Below are positions 11,891 through 21,859 of a DNA stretch of 64,000 bases, in pieces. The DNA comes from Chlorocebus sabaeus (Eukaryota; Chordata; Mammalia; Primates; Cercopithecidae). Within the stretch, counting starts at the first letter, position 1. Each line of letters starts with the position of its first letter. The stretch lies in the NCBI RefSeq assembly GCF_047675955.1, contig NC_132928.1, positions 49,160,889 through 49,224,888 of the forward strand, read 5' to 3'. The translations under genes and the position numbers were made by a program. The notes beneath the pieces were generated by a model, which saw only the letters and a program-made list of their open reading frames with translations, did no database searches and was not told the origin of the DNA.

Positions 11891-12754
11891 CTCTCTATGT
11901 GTTATTAATATACTAGCATATTAAATAAAATAATGAGCAATAAAATGAATCAGGGTGATTGTGTTAACTCAGCTACGAACCAAACCATATAACCTGAATC
12001 ATTTAACCTCTTTTCCCATTTGGGTAAAAAAGGAAGTTGAGCTAAATTTTAAAGTTCCTTGCAAGTCTAACATTCCATGATTTATGATCCAGAAGCCAAA
12101 CACTAAAACTGTGGCATAGCAAACAGCTGTCCACTTTTGTCCTCCTCTTTTTACCCTTATCACCTTATCTCCTTACCTTTTTCTTCTGATTCATCTTCCT
12201 AAGTTCCTTTATTTACCAGCTGGCTGTCCAGTAATAGTTACACTGATAACCTTGAGGGAAATATAATTTAACAGAGGTGAACACTATCTCACAGATCACA
12301 CTCTACTATCTCCAAACTATGCAGACTAAGACCTGGGACTAAAAATAGACCAGCCATTACTTCACTGGGCTGTAGAAAGGTCAGTGGTGCCTGAGAACAG
12401 GTCAGACCAGACCTAAATGTATGTATGTATAAGTGGATGGATTTATTCATTTTTCATAAAACAGTAGGATATAGGAACGAAGAGCATGGGCTCTTACAAT
12501 CTCCACAGTTAGCTATCCACAATTACTATCGACATAATCAGTTACCTAATGGCTCCAAGATTCAGTCTCCCCCATCTAGAAACAGAGCCAACAACCTACG
12601 CTGTAAGAGGTGTTTTTACAGAGCTTACCACGGCGCCTGATACAATAAGCACTCAAAAAATAACAGCTGCTGTTATTGCCACTACTACCATCATTGTTGT
12701 TATTTACAATTTCCATATAAAAGCAAAAGCTCCACAGTCTGATTTGATTTGATT

Positions 12755-12950
12755 TCAAATTCTGGTTCTATTTACTTACTAAGCATATAGCCTTAAGCAA
12801 ATTACTGATCTCTCTAAGCCTGGGTTTCCTCATCAGTAAAATGGAGATAATATATCATCTATCTTACAAAACTGTTGTGAACATTGAGATAACATATGTA
12901 AAACAGTTGACACCTGGTTCCTAACTGCTCAATAAATGTTAATTCCTTTC
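12755..12950 (+). repeat. MIR SINE, plus strand
   Basis: Contains TTTCCTCATCAGTAAAATGGAGATAATA, then ACTGTTGTGAACATTGAGATAACATATG and the tail CTGCTCAATAAATGTTAA. All are in MIR sense order. Confidence 0.85.
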
Positions 12951-13134
12951 TCCTTAATGACAAGCTTACCACACTTCTGCTAATTCAATTTAAAGAAAGG
13001 AAAGTAGAATTATGAGATCCAAGGAAGCCAACTTTCTTTTCTCTATTGTCCTGGCTGTGGGGCAGATACCAGACACTCCTCAACCACGGGACTCCTTTAT
13101 CCTCTTCCATGTTTGATAAGACTAGAGAACCTTT

Positions 13135-13252
13135 TTTTCAGGCTATCTTCAAACTTCTAATACAGCATATGTATCAATGTACACTGGAATCCTCAATAAC
13201 TGGTAAGAGTTTCAAGTGGTCCTGAGACCAAAAAGTTTGAGAACCACTACTC
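13135..13252. mobile_element. MER5/MER20-like hAT remnant
   Basis: Ends in CCAAAAAGTTTGAGAACCACTA, a hAT MITE terminus with CAGTGG decayed to TAGTGG on the complement. The body is too diverged to name the family. Confidence 0.45.
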
Positions 13253-13659
13253 TAAGGTACCAAAAAAGCCCACAAAGCACATGGATTACTCTATGAATTA
13301 CAACTTTACCAAATTTAGCCTAAATAAGTAACTCACACAAAAATAACCTAAAAACTTCCCACTTTATGATTAAATTTCAGTCCTTCAATCTTCAAAAAAA
13401 TCACTTGTTCACTAGTTATTTATGAACAGTCAATGATAGAACTGGATTTTAGGATTTATATCTGATTTCTAGTCCGAGGTCTTTCTAATACAGCAGGTCA
13501 TCCTCAATTAATAAGAGATGACTATGTTTTCTTAATCAATATATTAAGCCTCTTGTTATAGAGATTATGAAAATGTTATGTTTACAGTAGATTAATTATA
13601 TTTTCCTTTGACTCCCTAGCAAACAACCAATTTTTAAAGGGTTTTAGTTTTTTGTGTGT

Positions 13660-13943
13660 TTTTTTTTTCCAGACAGTGTCTCACTCTGTCACCCACGTTG
13701 GAGAGCAGTGGTGCTATCTCAGCTCACTGCAACCTCCGCCTCCTGGGTTCAAGCAAGTTTTGTGCCTCAGCCTCCCAAGTAGCAGGCACATGCCACTACA
13801 CTCAGCTAATTTTTGTATTTTTAGTAGAAATGGGGTTTCACCATGTTGGCCAGGCTGGTCTTGAACTCCTGATCTCAGGCGATCTGCCAGCCTTGGCCTC
13901 CCAAAGTACTGGGATTACAGGTGTGAGTCACCATGCTCAGCCC
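13660..13943 (-). mobile_element. Alu, minus strand
   Basis: T-run and AGACAGTGTCTCACTCTGTCACCC through to CACCATGCTCAGCCC. A short deletion lies in the middle, AAGTAGCAGGCACATGCC. Older S/J type by divergence. Confidence 0.93.
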
Positions 13944-14066
13944 AATTTTTAAAAGATTTTCTGATCAGTCTCTATACATACCACACTTGCTTGGTGATGG
14001 GAAGAAATAGGTGACTAAATATCAGTCTGAGTAAACAACTAAGACTTTAAAGATATATAACTTAAG

Positions 14067-14155
14067 TTACAAAAGTAATCCAAATTTATACAAAAGTATA
14101 AAGTAATACAAGACTTATTTGTATTACAAAAGTAATACAAATTTATACAAAAGTA
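14067..14155. repeat. 57-bp-period direct repeat, AT-rich
   Basis: Two copies of a 32-nt unit, TTACAAAAGTAATMCAAATTTAT plus ACAAAAGTA, at 14067-14098 and 14124-14155, differing at one base. A third degenerate echo (ACAAATTTATAACCATG) follows at about 14171. This is a local tandem duplication in intron 1. Confidence 0.8.
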
Positions 14156-15102
14156 ATTTGTAACCATGTTACAAATTTATAACCATGTTTCAAGTCCTCA
14201 ATCTTCAGTCTTCCCTTTCTATACCATTTTTTAATTTTAAAAATACTATGTTGACTGAAATACAAAACCAAACACACACATACACACAAATTTGGTGTGT
14301 GTGTGTTTTGGTTTTTTCCTGCTATTTTTAAGGTACTGAAAGCTAGCATTTAATGACAAATCAGCCTATAGCAAAGGAAGACTTCTATAAACTTGTGGAA
14401 TGAACGAATGATTTGTAAGGTATTTGTTCATGAGCTTTCTCTGCTGGCTTCTTTTAGCATTTACTAGAAAAGGAAAGACCTGAAAAGGCAAATATGCTGG
14501 GCAGGAATCCTGCTGAATTCTGACACTCTCTCATTCCCAAAGGCCACCTCAATACCAGGCAACCCACAAACCAGCTGTGGTTAATCTGTACAAGTTGGGC
14601 AAAGTTTCCAAACTTTTATTAGGTCAAATCCCTATTTTAAAAAAGCTTTATGTATCTCCAATATATGCATATTTATGTATTAATTATACCCATCTATACC
14701 TATGTACCAATGTAAAACTGTTCAAAATAGAAGTTTTAAAAAGATGACAAAAGGATGAAATAATTTCTACCTTTCATTTATGAATAGTACAAAAATATTT
14801 TTGATCTAAGAAATCATCAATAACAATGCCTTCAGAACAAAACTGAAAAGTTTCACTTTTTTTTAATCTTCATTAAAAAAACAAAAAAGTTTTTTAAATA
14901 AATAAAATCTTCATTTAACATTTTATGATACAGTATTTCAAAAGTCTGGTTCAAAGTTCAGGATTAATTTGATTTTGAAACTTAATTATAATGGCTATAA
15001 ACTGAAAAAACAGACCTCATGAATGCATAATATATATACTTACAGTCAAGTTCATTGTGACTGACAGTAGATGTAAAACCTTACTTCAAAGAGTTAGCTT
15101 AG

Positions 15103-15412
15103 GCCAGGAGTGGTGGCTCATGCCTGTAATCTCAGCACTTTGGGAGGCTGAGGTGGGCGGATCATTTGAGAATAGGAGTTCGAGACCAGCCTGGCCAGCG
15201 TGGTGAAGCTCTGTCTCTACTAAAAATACAAAAATTAGCTGGGTGTAGGGGTGCGCGCCTATAATCTCAGCTACCTGGGAAGCTGAGGCACAAGAATGGC
15301 TTGAACCTGGGAGACGGAGGTTGCAGTGAGCTGAGATCAGGCCACTGCACTCCAGCCTGAGTGACAGAGCAAGACTCTGTCTCCGGAAAAAAAAAAAAAA
15401 AAAAAAAAAAAG
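15103..15412 (+). mobile_element. Alu, plus strand, long A-tail
   Basis: GGCCAGGAGTGGTGGCTCATGCC through to GACTCTGTCTCCGG, then an uninterrupted A-run of about 25 nt. Both arms are complete. Confidence 0.95.
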
Positions 15413-15635
15413 CATTAATTTAACAATTTTTAAATTTTTGGCAAACTTCTTGTCAAGTTTACTAAAGTGTCATTGTTTTTATCTGTAATTTGGCTGCCAA
15501 AAAGCTAGTACTAGAAGGAGAAACCTCAGCTCTGTTGTCATTTTCTTGTTGTTCACTTGTGCTTGCATTATTGGTATTACTGTTACGGAATCTTTACAGG
15601 AGTCTTTTTAAGACATGTCCTTACTTTTCTTTTCT

Positions 15636-15929
15636 TTCCTTTTTTTTTGAGACAAAGTCTCACTCGGTTGCCAGGTTGGAATGCAGTGGCACAATCTCAG
15701 CTCACTGCAACCTCTGCCTCCCCAGTGCAAGTAATTCTCCTGCCTCAGCCTCCCGAGTAGCTGGGACTACAGGCGTGCACCACCACACCCAGCTAATTTT
15801 TGAATTTTTAGTAGAGACGGGGTTTCACCATGTTGGCCAGAATGGTCTCGATTTCTTGACCTCAAGTGATCTGCCTGCCTTGGCCTCCCAAAGTGCTGGG
15901 ATTACAGGCGTGAGCTACTGTGTCTGGCC
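15636..15929 (-). mobile_element. Alu, minus strand
   Basis: Starts in a T/C-rich run, then GAGACAAAGTCTCACTCGG, and ends TGTGTCTGGCCC. The flanks CCTTACTTTTCTTTTCT (about 15619) and CCTTACTTTTCTAATAC (15931) look like the target duplication. A 166-codon reading frame through it is an Alu artefact. Confidence 0.94.
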
Positions 15930-16989
15930 CCCTTACTTTTCTAATACTGTCTTCTCTTACTCCATGGGAGTTTTGGGCACACTCCTTTGAGGCCTACAAC
16001 TCAAACATACCTGAAATCCCTAACCAGCACACTCAATCATTCTCTTAAATGCTTCCCAGATTAGGATTGAATTTGAAGCTAGGACTAAATTTCCATGGTC
16101 ACCCCAGGTCAAATAAGATTCTCAGGTTCTTATGATCTGGGCCTTCACCCAAAAGCTGATCCAAAACCAACCTTCAGGATAAACAGACAAGTATAATCTT
16201 TTCAGGATACTCATGCTAACACACTTAAAGATGATAAAAAATAGTTATAGCTTCCTGTCTTTACAACATTCATTCCACTCAAGAAACATTTGTAAATGCC
16301 AACCAACTCATTGACGCAATCATTTACAAGTGTTATCTTAAATACACTACACTATACTTTCATTTACAAAAGTGTCTGAAAGAAAAAGTGTGGTTTGTGC
16401 CCCATCGGGTGGCCAAACTGGAAATTTCAAACAAGTTGCAGCAAGGCAAGTTAACTCTACCTAACCAACATAATACCTTTGGGAAACTGAAGCCTGTAAC
16501 ACAAGTGTTCCCATGGGAGAGTTCTATAAATGAAAATTGTAATAATGTCTCCTTATACTTGAATATAAGGGAAGTGTAGTTCACGCAGAACCTCTCCTTT
16601 CCAAAATCCTGCAATAAAAAATGAACTCATCATCATCCCTTTTTAAGTTAAATATGAGAGTTTCACTGGGTTAACATCTTATTCACAGATCAAAATATCA
16701 AAAATTTTTGAAAGGATATTATTAATTTTAAAGGATGCTATTAATAGTCCTGTTAAGTTCTGTCCTCTTCATACATCAAACATAATTAAACCATTAAAAA
16801 ACACAGAATTTTAGAGCTGGATGAGTCCTTAAATAATATGGGGTTGTGAGCTTAGAAATCAAGTCCAATTCTCTAACATTAAAGAAACTTAAGATGTGTC
16901 TTAGCTGAAAGAACAAATGATTTCATCAGGATCACACAGTGTGACCTGACTCTCAATGCTTACACATGCTCAAGAGACATACACATATT

Positions 16990-17092
16990 CCTAAACAAGT
17001 GGCTCAACCCCTCTGAACCTTAGTTTCCTTGCCTGGAAAAACAAGGTAGATAATCTTTAAATTCCCTTTAGCTCCAAAATCCTGTAATTTAG
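16990..17092 (+). repeat. MIR-like fragment
   Basis: CCTCTGAACCTTAGTTTCCTTGCCTGG and a following TTAGCTCCAAAATCCTGTAAT resemble the MIR3/MIRc centre and end. Weak match. Confidence 0.45.
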
Positions 17093-20000
17093 AAACCTTG
17101 TTATTTTATTACAAAACAAAGGGTACACTGAAAAGAATCATTCATGGATCCCGAGAAACCAAAGAAACACAAGGCCCTAGGGAAAGTCAGCAGCCTAAGG
17201 AACCAAATACATTTGCGTCTTCTGCTAATATTCTGCAAAATATTAACATGGTCATATTAGTGTATTTGGTTGAAACCAGGCTCAGTTAATTTTGATAAAT
17301 CAATTGCAGAGATTTAAAATATATAGTCACTAATTCTAAATTTTAAAAAAGCTCTTACAAAGATTTACCAGTGTTCTATTTTATATGCCAAGATTTATAC
17401 TCAAACAGATTACTGGAAACAGGAATAGTCTCAGCTTGTTTGTGTTTATTCTTTGGAAAAACTACTTACAAATGGATCGAATAGATTTTCTTTATATGGC
17501 TTCTCCATGTTGGTCTATTATTTTATGCTTTATTATTCTGCCTATGAAGACTGAATCTACGAACACCACAACTTACTTTTCAATTAAAAAATATAATAAT
17601 TTTCAGGATATTGATGGGTTATTACCATTAACAATTTTATCAATTCAAGGAATAAAAACCATTAAAAGTTAAATCAAAAACATGACCTAGAATGAACCTT
17701 GAAAAGCTCTGGCCCTATATACTTACTTTATGGAAGAAGAACGAGCCCGGGAAAGGCAAAAAAGATTGTCCCCAGGTCTCATGGCTAACATATACAAACA
17801 CTAGTATTTATTGTATTACCATATATACATATTATGTATAATTAAATATGATTATAGATGTAAAACACAATTTTCAGATTCTAATTCTCTGTTTATTTCA
17901 AGTAATATTTAATATAGCAAAATGACATAAAAACCAAAGAAGCTGAACAGTTCATATTGATTCACAACACTAGAAAGCACCCTAGGCTAGAAACCAAAGG
18001 TAAAATACCAAAATTTCACCATCAGTGCTTGAAAAACAAACCCCAGCATCTGTTCTACTGATAGTGTTTTAAGAGCATCATCCTCATATGAGAAACTACA
18101 GTTTAATTCACTGTGAAAAGGTCCTTTTTCCTCTAGCGAATTTTTATGGATGTCCTTTTTCCCCAAACTTTTAAACTGTTAAAATTCCTGAACTCTAAAG
18201 ACTCTCATTTACATCTCTCTATTACTTTTAAAGGAATAGCACCAACTCTTCGGAAACAACATACAAAACGGAGATTCCAACCCTATAAAATATTCGTTGA
18301 TTTCAACTTACAAAGAAAAGTGTGCCTTATTTAATTTTGCCTACCAAACGATGAGTTTATCTAGGACAGGAGCCATATAGTAGGAACTCTGCAGAATCAA
18401 ATTTCAATTATCCGGAATAAATGAACTTTTCAAAACATAATTTATAACTGGCCTGAGAAAAATAATGCAGACACAACATAATCTCAGGAACTTTGCCCCT
18501 CTGTGACCAACCTACAGTAAACATTTAGGAACAGTATCCAAGTGAACTATGTGAACGAGGAGCCCAAGAATCACTGTGGTTCCTCCAGCCACAAAAGTGA
18601 CATTACAAATTAAGAGGGTTGCATTTTCAAACTAAATCGTATGCTTCTCCTTCCAGCTTCAGATATTGCAAATTCTATGAAATAGTTAAGTGTTGAAATA
18701 CCTAAAACGAATCATGGCATACATCCAGCCAATATCTTCAGCCCAAAGCATTCCATGCTATATAACAAATATAAGATGTGCTTCAGCATGCTCCTGTCCT
18801 GTGCCTCTATGAAGAACTGGCAGTGGTGCTGAAAATTACTACTAGAAAGATGAAAGACCAATACCCTTCTTTCAATAAAAACCATCACTTGGACTCTAGC
18901 CAAGGTTTTAAAACTGAATGTTATTAGAAACAATAAATCAACTCTGCGGGCTGAAATGGTAGTCCCTTATTTCATTCATTCTTACAAAGCATGGGCACAA
19001 AACACTGTAAGAAATTCAGTGACAATAAAGCATTAATAATTCCAGGCCTTTCACTTCTAGCAATAATCAAATACTCTAGGTTGCAAGTGAATTTATTTCA
19101 CAATATTCAAGATTCTGTTTAACCTACCTGCATCTCTTTCTCTGTCTTCTTCAATTACTACAATGGCTATATGAATAAATACACTCACTACTATTGCCCA
19201 AACATCCTATCACTAAGCTCATATAAAAAATCAAATGGAGAACTAAAATAGTTTAATTCATAAAATCTAGCTAGGTTATGTGTGTTCATACTGATTTTTA
19301 TATTCTTTGTTCCTGCACACAAAATAGATGTGAATTCCTGGAGGTTACAGATAAGTCGGTCTTTCTCTATCCAGCTACTGAGAATTGCCAGCTACTGAGA
19401 ATAACCTACTGCAATGCTTAAAGCCTCTTAGGTATCTTGTCTTCTGAACATATAAATGGGTTCATTATCTTTATTTTTCCCTGTATTAAGGTAAGATTCC
19501 TTATTATCTAACCTTCCAGGAGTGTTAGCACAGAAATTGGGAGGGAATGGGGAGCACGATTCCCGTAATACACAGGTAAGGTATATTGTTTACAATATAC
19601 TAATTATCTCCCCAGCTAGCAAAAACTTAGCAGAAAATATAAAAATGTAAATAATTCTCTTCACTCCTTCCTCTTCCCTCCATTCCAAAACAAGAGGCAA
19701 AAACAAAGATTTTACTACTCTGTAGACTTCATGCAATCAGTAAAGAGTCTTATTATCAAAGCAGAATAGTTGATTACAACGTGTTTACAAAAACTATAAC
19801 CACTGCCTATGTGATACACACTTAAGTCAAGTTTCAACCCCGTTACAAAGCCTTTGTCAACAGTGGGCAAGAGGGAAAAAGCCGAAGGGCTCTTTGGAAT
19901 GAAGGAAATCACTGGAGGGGTTTCTCTTGGAAGAGAAGGATTCCTTGGTGAGAGGTGGAGAGAAACAAGACCTAACCTTGGCGAGGGGGCGCTCGCCCAG

Positions 20001-20386
20001 GGTGAGGACAAGAGGTCAGGGCGAGTGGGGAGAAGGGGATTAGCGCGGAACCGGTGCGACCCGGGGCTGCCCTCGCACCGTGACTCCCCCACCTGCAGCT
20101 CACCCTCCCACCGTTCCCCGGCCCCAGCCCGGGGAGCGCCTTTCCTCCCGGCCCTCCGCCTGCATATCCGTTACCCCGGCGGCAGCGGGGCTGCGGGGGA
20201 GGGGAAGGACAGCGGATCCGGGAGGCGGCCGGCCGCGGCAGGGATGCCGCAGTGGCTCCCCGCGGCAGCGGGTCAAAGTCTGCCCGGGCACAGGGAGGCA
20301 GCCGAAGCGGAAGGCGGCGGTGGACGTCAGGACTGGTGAGATGGTGGCCCCTCCGAGCCCTCCCACACCCCAGCCGCTGCCGGTAC

Positions 20387-20455
20387 CTCATACTGGATGT
20401 ATTGCTTCCTCCACTCGGGAGTGATGTGCGCGGAGAGGTGCTCGGCGAACTTCAT
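20387..20455 (-). CDS. XPR1: XPR1 first coding exon (codons 1-23)
   Basis: The exon reads ATG AAG TTC GCC GAG CAC and ends TAT GAG, followed by the donor GTACCG. It encodes MKFAEHLSAHITPEWRKQYI then QYE, the first 23 residues of XPR1, which I recognise from the known human protein. These residues start the SPX domain, which binds inositol pyrophosphates. The complete protein continues with the rest of the SPX domain, membrane helices and the EXS domain, and it exports inorganic phosphate at the plasma membrane. It is also the established entry receptor for xenotropic and polytropic murine leukaemia viruses. The start context is CAGGATGA, with A at -3. The exon ends in phase 0, matching the known continuation Ala-Phe-Lys. 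Only this exon is in the window; the rest lies beyond the lower-coordinate end. Confidence 0.95.
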
Positions 20456-20546
20456 CCTGCCGTTTCCCCCTCACTCCCACTCGGGTCCAGCAGCTACAGG
20501 CGGCGGCGGCGGCGGCGGCAACAGCGACTCCGACTCCTCCCCACAT
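20388..20546 (-). CDS. upstream ORF 2, 52 codons, overlaps XPR1 start
   Basis: It starts at ATG 20546-20544 (GCCCATGTGG, poor context: C at -3, T at +4). It encodes MWGGVGVAVA, then seven Ala codons from the GCC tract, then an Arg-rich tail. It passes the XPR1 ATG in a different frame and stops with TGA at 20390-20388, one base before the splice junction. So it is contained in exon 1 and would terminate upstream of an exon junction. Being out of frame and overlapping, it could only lower XPR1 initiation when used. A coding function for the peptide is not supported. The weak Kozak suggests mostly leaky scanning. Confidence 0.55.
   Translation of the reverse strand: MWGGVGVAVAAAAAAACSCWTRVGVRGKRQDEVRRAPLRAHHSRVEEAIHPV
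20499..20519 (-). repeat. (GCC)7 tract in XPR1 leader
   Basis: Seven consecutive GCC triplets on the minus strand (CGG on the plus strand). The tract lies in the leader and is translated as poly-Ala only in the frame of upstream ORF 2. Such leader triplets are often length-variable. Confidence 0.9.
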
Positions 20547-20605
20547 GGGCCCCGGCGCGGCGCGGCGCTGCGCTTCTCTCCTCCTCCGCCGCCGCCGAGG
20601 TCTCT

Positions 20606-20626
20606 TCAGAGCCGCCCGCCCGCCAT
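20606..20626 (-). CDS. upstream ORF 1, 6 codons, in YY1 element
   Basis: ATG at 20626-20624 in the context GGAAGATGG (A at -3, G at +4) is strong by Kozak rules. It reads Met-Ala-Gly-Gly-Arg-Leu and stops at TGA 20608-20606. It exists in mRNA only if transcription starts upstream of 20626. The ATG is itself part of the YY1 motif AAGATGGCGG. If present, its position near the cap might make it inefficient. Confidence 0.5.
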   Translation of the reverse strand: MAGGRL

Positions 20627-20629
20627 CTT
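20620..20629 (-). promoter_or_regulatory. YY1 motif AAGATGGCGG
   Basis: Exact match on the sense strand to the AAnATGGCGG core bound by YY1. In many TATA-less genes this motif, in sense orientation, lies just downstream of the start site. It therefore predicts XPR1 initiation at about 20630-20645. Confidence 0.7.
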
Positions 20630-20646
20630 CCTCCTCCTCTCCATAG

Positions 20647-20664
20647 CCCCGCCCCTCCCCGCCC
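20647..20664. promoter_or_regulatory. Two GC boxes (Sp/KLF)
   Basis: CCCCGCCCC at 20647-20655 and CCCCGCCC at 20657-20664, adjacent and directly upstream of the presumed start. A further CCGCCCC lies at 20754-20760 and a GGGGTGGGGC at 20723-20732. Confidence 0.65.
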
Positions 20665-20668
20665 TCTA

Positions 20669-20688
20669 GACGTCATCGCCATGGTAAC
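20669..20688. promoter_or_regulatory. CRE-like and RFX X-box-like composite
   Basis: GACGTCAT at 20669-20676 matches seven of eight bases of the CRE palindrome TGACGTCA. Directly next to it, ATCGCCATGGTAAC at 20675-20688 resembles the RFX palindrome GTTGCCATGGYAAC: the GTAAC half site is intact and the other half is degraded. Their adjacency recalls X1/X2 box layouts. Binding is inferred only. Confidence 0.5.
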
Positions 20689-20765
20689 CGCCTACACCGC
20701 CCTGACGAAGGGGGTGCTGTAAGGGGTGGGGCTTAGATACGTTTCTTAAGACTCCGCCCCTTGTG

Positions 20766-21480
20766 GGCTGTACGTGCTGGAGGCACCTCCCCGGACCTCT
20801 TCAGTCTGGCTCCTGTTGGCCTACAGCTGCTCTCTACCGCCAGTCTGGGAAGCAGCAGTGTTGTTATTGCAATTAATATTAATACTGTAGCAACAATAAT
20901 CCACACAAGACGTTTATATTTACAAAGAACTGTGCAAATATTTTTCCATTTTGATATTTATTCTTCATAAAACCCTTAAGAAATGGATCAGCACTAATCC
21001 AAACTAAGAAGCTGAAACAGATAGTTCAGAACTAAATGTATTTAAAGGAACAGTATTTTACATACTCTAGGTGCTCAATAAATGCTCACTGAATTTAATT
21101 AAAGACATCCATGACAAAAAGTGTTTGCTATTTCTGAATTTCAATGTAGTTGTCTAGTCCCGGGACTATCAGAAAGGCCAATAAAAACACCAAGTGCGGG
21201 TACCAACTGCACTTGTAAAACTGAGCTTCCTGGGGTTGGGGGTGAGGGTTGGCAGGGAAACCAATGTTGAGAGGAAAGAGAACCCCCTAGAAGTACAGCT
21301 GTAAGCCCACCCCAGTAAAACCAGAAACAGGCCCAGCATCCAGGCTGAGCTGTCCCTGGGGAACTTGGGCAGCGATCACTCACAGAGCTCTGTACTACGT
21401 TAAATGTGGGAGTGACAGTCTTGGAAGTCCTGATTCAAGACAGAAATCCAGGTCCTGCCCTGGGTGGAAGAGACCTAATA
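20766..21480. other. Upstream flank of XPR1, no gene seen
   Basis: Single-copy-looking sequence that leaves the CpG island. A diverged MIR-like segment (minus) is possible at about 20870-21050, with CATAAAACCCTTAAGAAATGGAT and CTAAGAAGCTGAAACAGA. No divergent exon can be supported from sequence alone. Confidence 0.5.
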
Positions 21481-21560
21481 ATAATTTATTGAGCACTCAC
21501 TGTTCCTGTACCAAGTACCATTCTAAACCTCTTACATGACTTTGTCCCTTAGTTCTAACA
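21480..21560 (-). repeat. MIR SINE, minus strand, interrupted by Alu
   Basis: TTATTGAGCACTCACTGTTCCTGTACCAAGTACCATTCTAAACCTC is the complement of the MIR 3' part. The expected continuation CCTCACAAT reappears after the Alu at 21864, so the Alu inserted into an existing MIR. Confidence 0.65.
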
Positions 21561-21570
21561 GTTTTTTGGG

Positions 21571-21859
21571 TTTTTTTTTAGTCTCGTTTTGTTGCCCAGG
21601 CTGGAGTGCAGTCACACTATCATGGCTCACTGCAGCCTTGACCTCACAAACTTAAGCAATCCTCCCACCTCAGCCCCCTGAGTAGCTGGGAATACAGGTG
21701 CATGCCACCATGCCCAACTAATTTTTTTGTTTAGTTTTGGGAGAGATGAGGTTCTTGCTATGTTGCCCGGCTGGTCTTGAGCTCCTGAGCTAAAACAGTC
21801 CTCCCACCCAGGCCTCCTAAAGTGCTGGAATTACAGGCATGAGCCACCTTGCTCAGCCT
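21571..21859 (-). mobile_element. AluJ-like, minus strand
   Basis: T-run, then TCTCGTTTTGTTGCCCAGGCTGGAGTGCAGT through to CACCTTGCTCAGCC. The internal CACTGCAGCCTTGACCTC is the AluJ form. Confidence 0.93.

Larger units (their letters stand above)
1..20386 (-). other. XPR1: XPR1 intron 1, 5' portion
   Basis: This is everything downstream, on the minus strand, of the splice donor at 20386/20385 (GAG|GTACCG). No sequence encoding the next XPR1 residues was seen, so the acceptor and exon 2 lie beyond position 1. The intron holds many repeats in both orientations, listed separately. Between them, about 8430-9210, 13260-13650, 14160-15100, 15990-16980 and 17100-19960 are AT-rich single-copy-looking sequence in which I see no gene or recognisable RNA. 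Confidence 0.85.
20456..20640 (-). other. XPR1: XPR1 5' UTR (approximate)
   Basis: This is GC-rich leader sequence between the presumed start region and the XPR1 ATG. No stop-free frame leads into the XPR1 ATG, so this is not extra coding sequence. The 5' boundary is inferred from the YY1 element at 20620-20629 and could shift by tens of bases. It holds two upstream ORFs and a (GCC)7 tract. Confidence 0.7.
19970..20765. promoter_or_regulatory. XPR1: CpG island of the XPR1 promoter
   Basis: This is the only stretch in the window rich in G+C and in CpG dinucleotides. It spans the start of intron 1, the first coding exon, the leader and about 120 bp of upstream promoter. The flanks drop abruptly to AT-rich sequence on both sides. 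No TATA box is seen at a suitable place, which fits a housekeeping-type dispersed start. Overlapping open frames on both strands here result from GC richness. Confidence 0.9.

Noticed and set aside
15490..15990. 166-codon plus-strand open frame
   Set aside because: Two thirds of it is a minus-strand Alu read through, with the standard Alu-derived peptide (SHSVARLECSGTISAHCNL). No independent support.
1..20386. Search for XPR1 exon 2 on the minus strand
   Set aside because: No acceptor followed by codons for the next SPX residues was found. Intron 1 extends out of the window.
19854..20722. Several overlapping 80-160-codon frames on both strands
   Set aside because: They arise from the stop-poor CpG island. 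Only the short minus-strand XPR1 exon has protein identity and a splice donor.
20766..21480. Divergent transcript opposite XPR1
   Set aside because: CpG-island promoters often fire both ways, but no splice-supported exon or polyadenylation context could be read from sequence alone.
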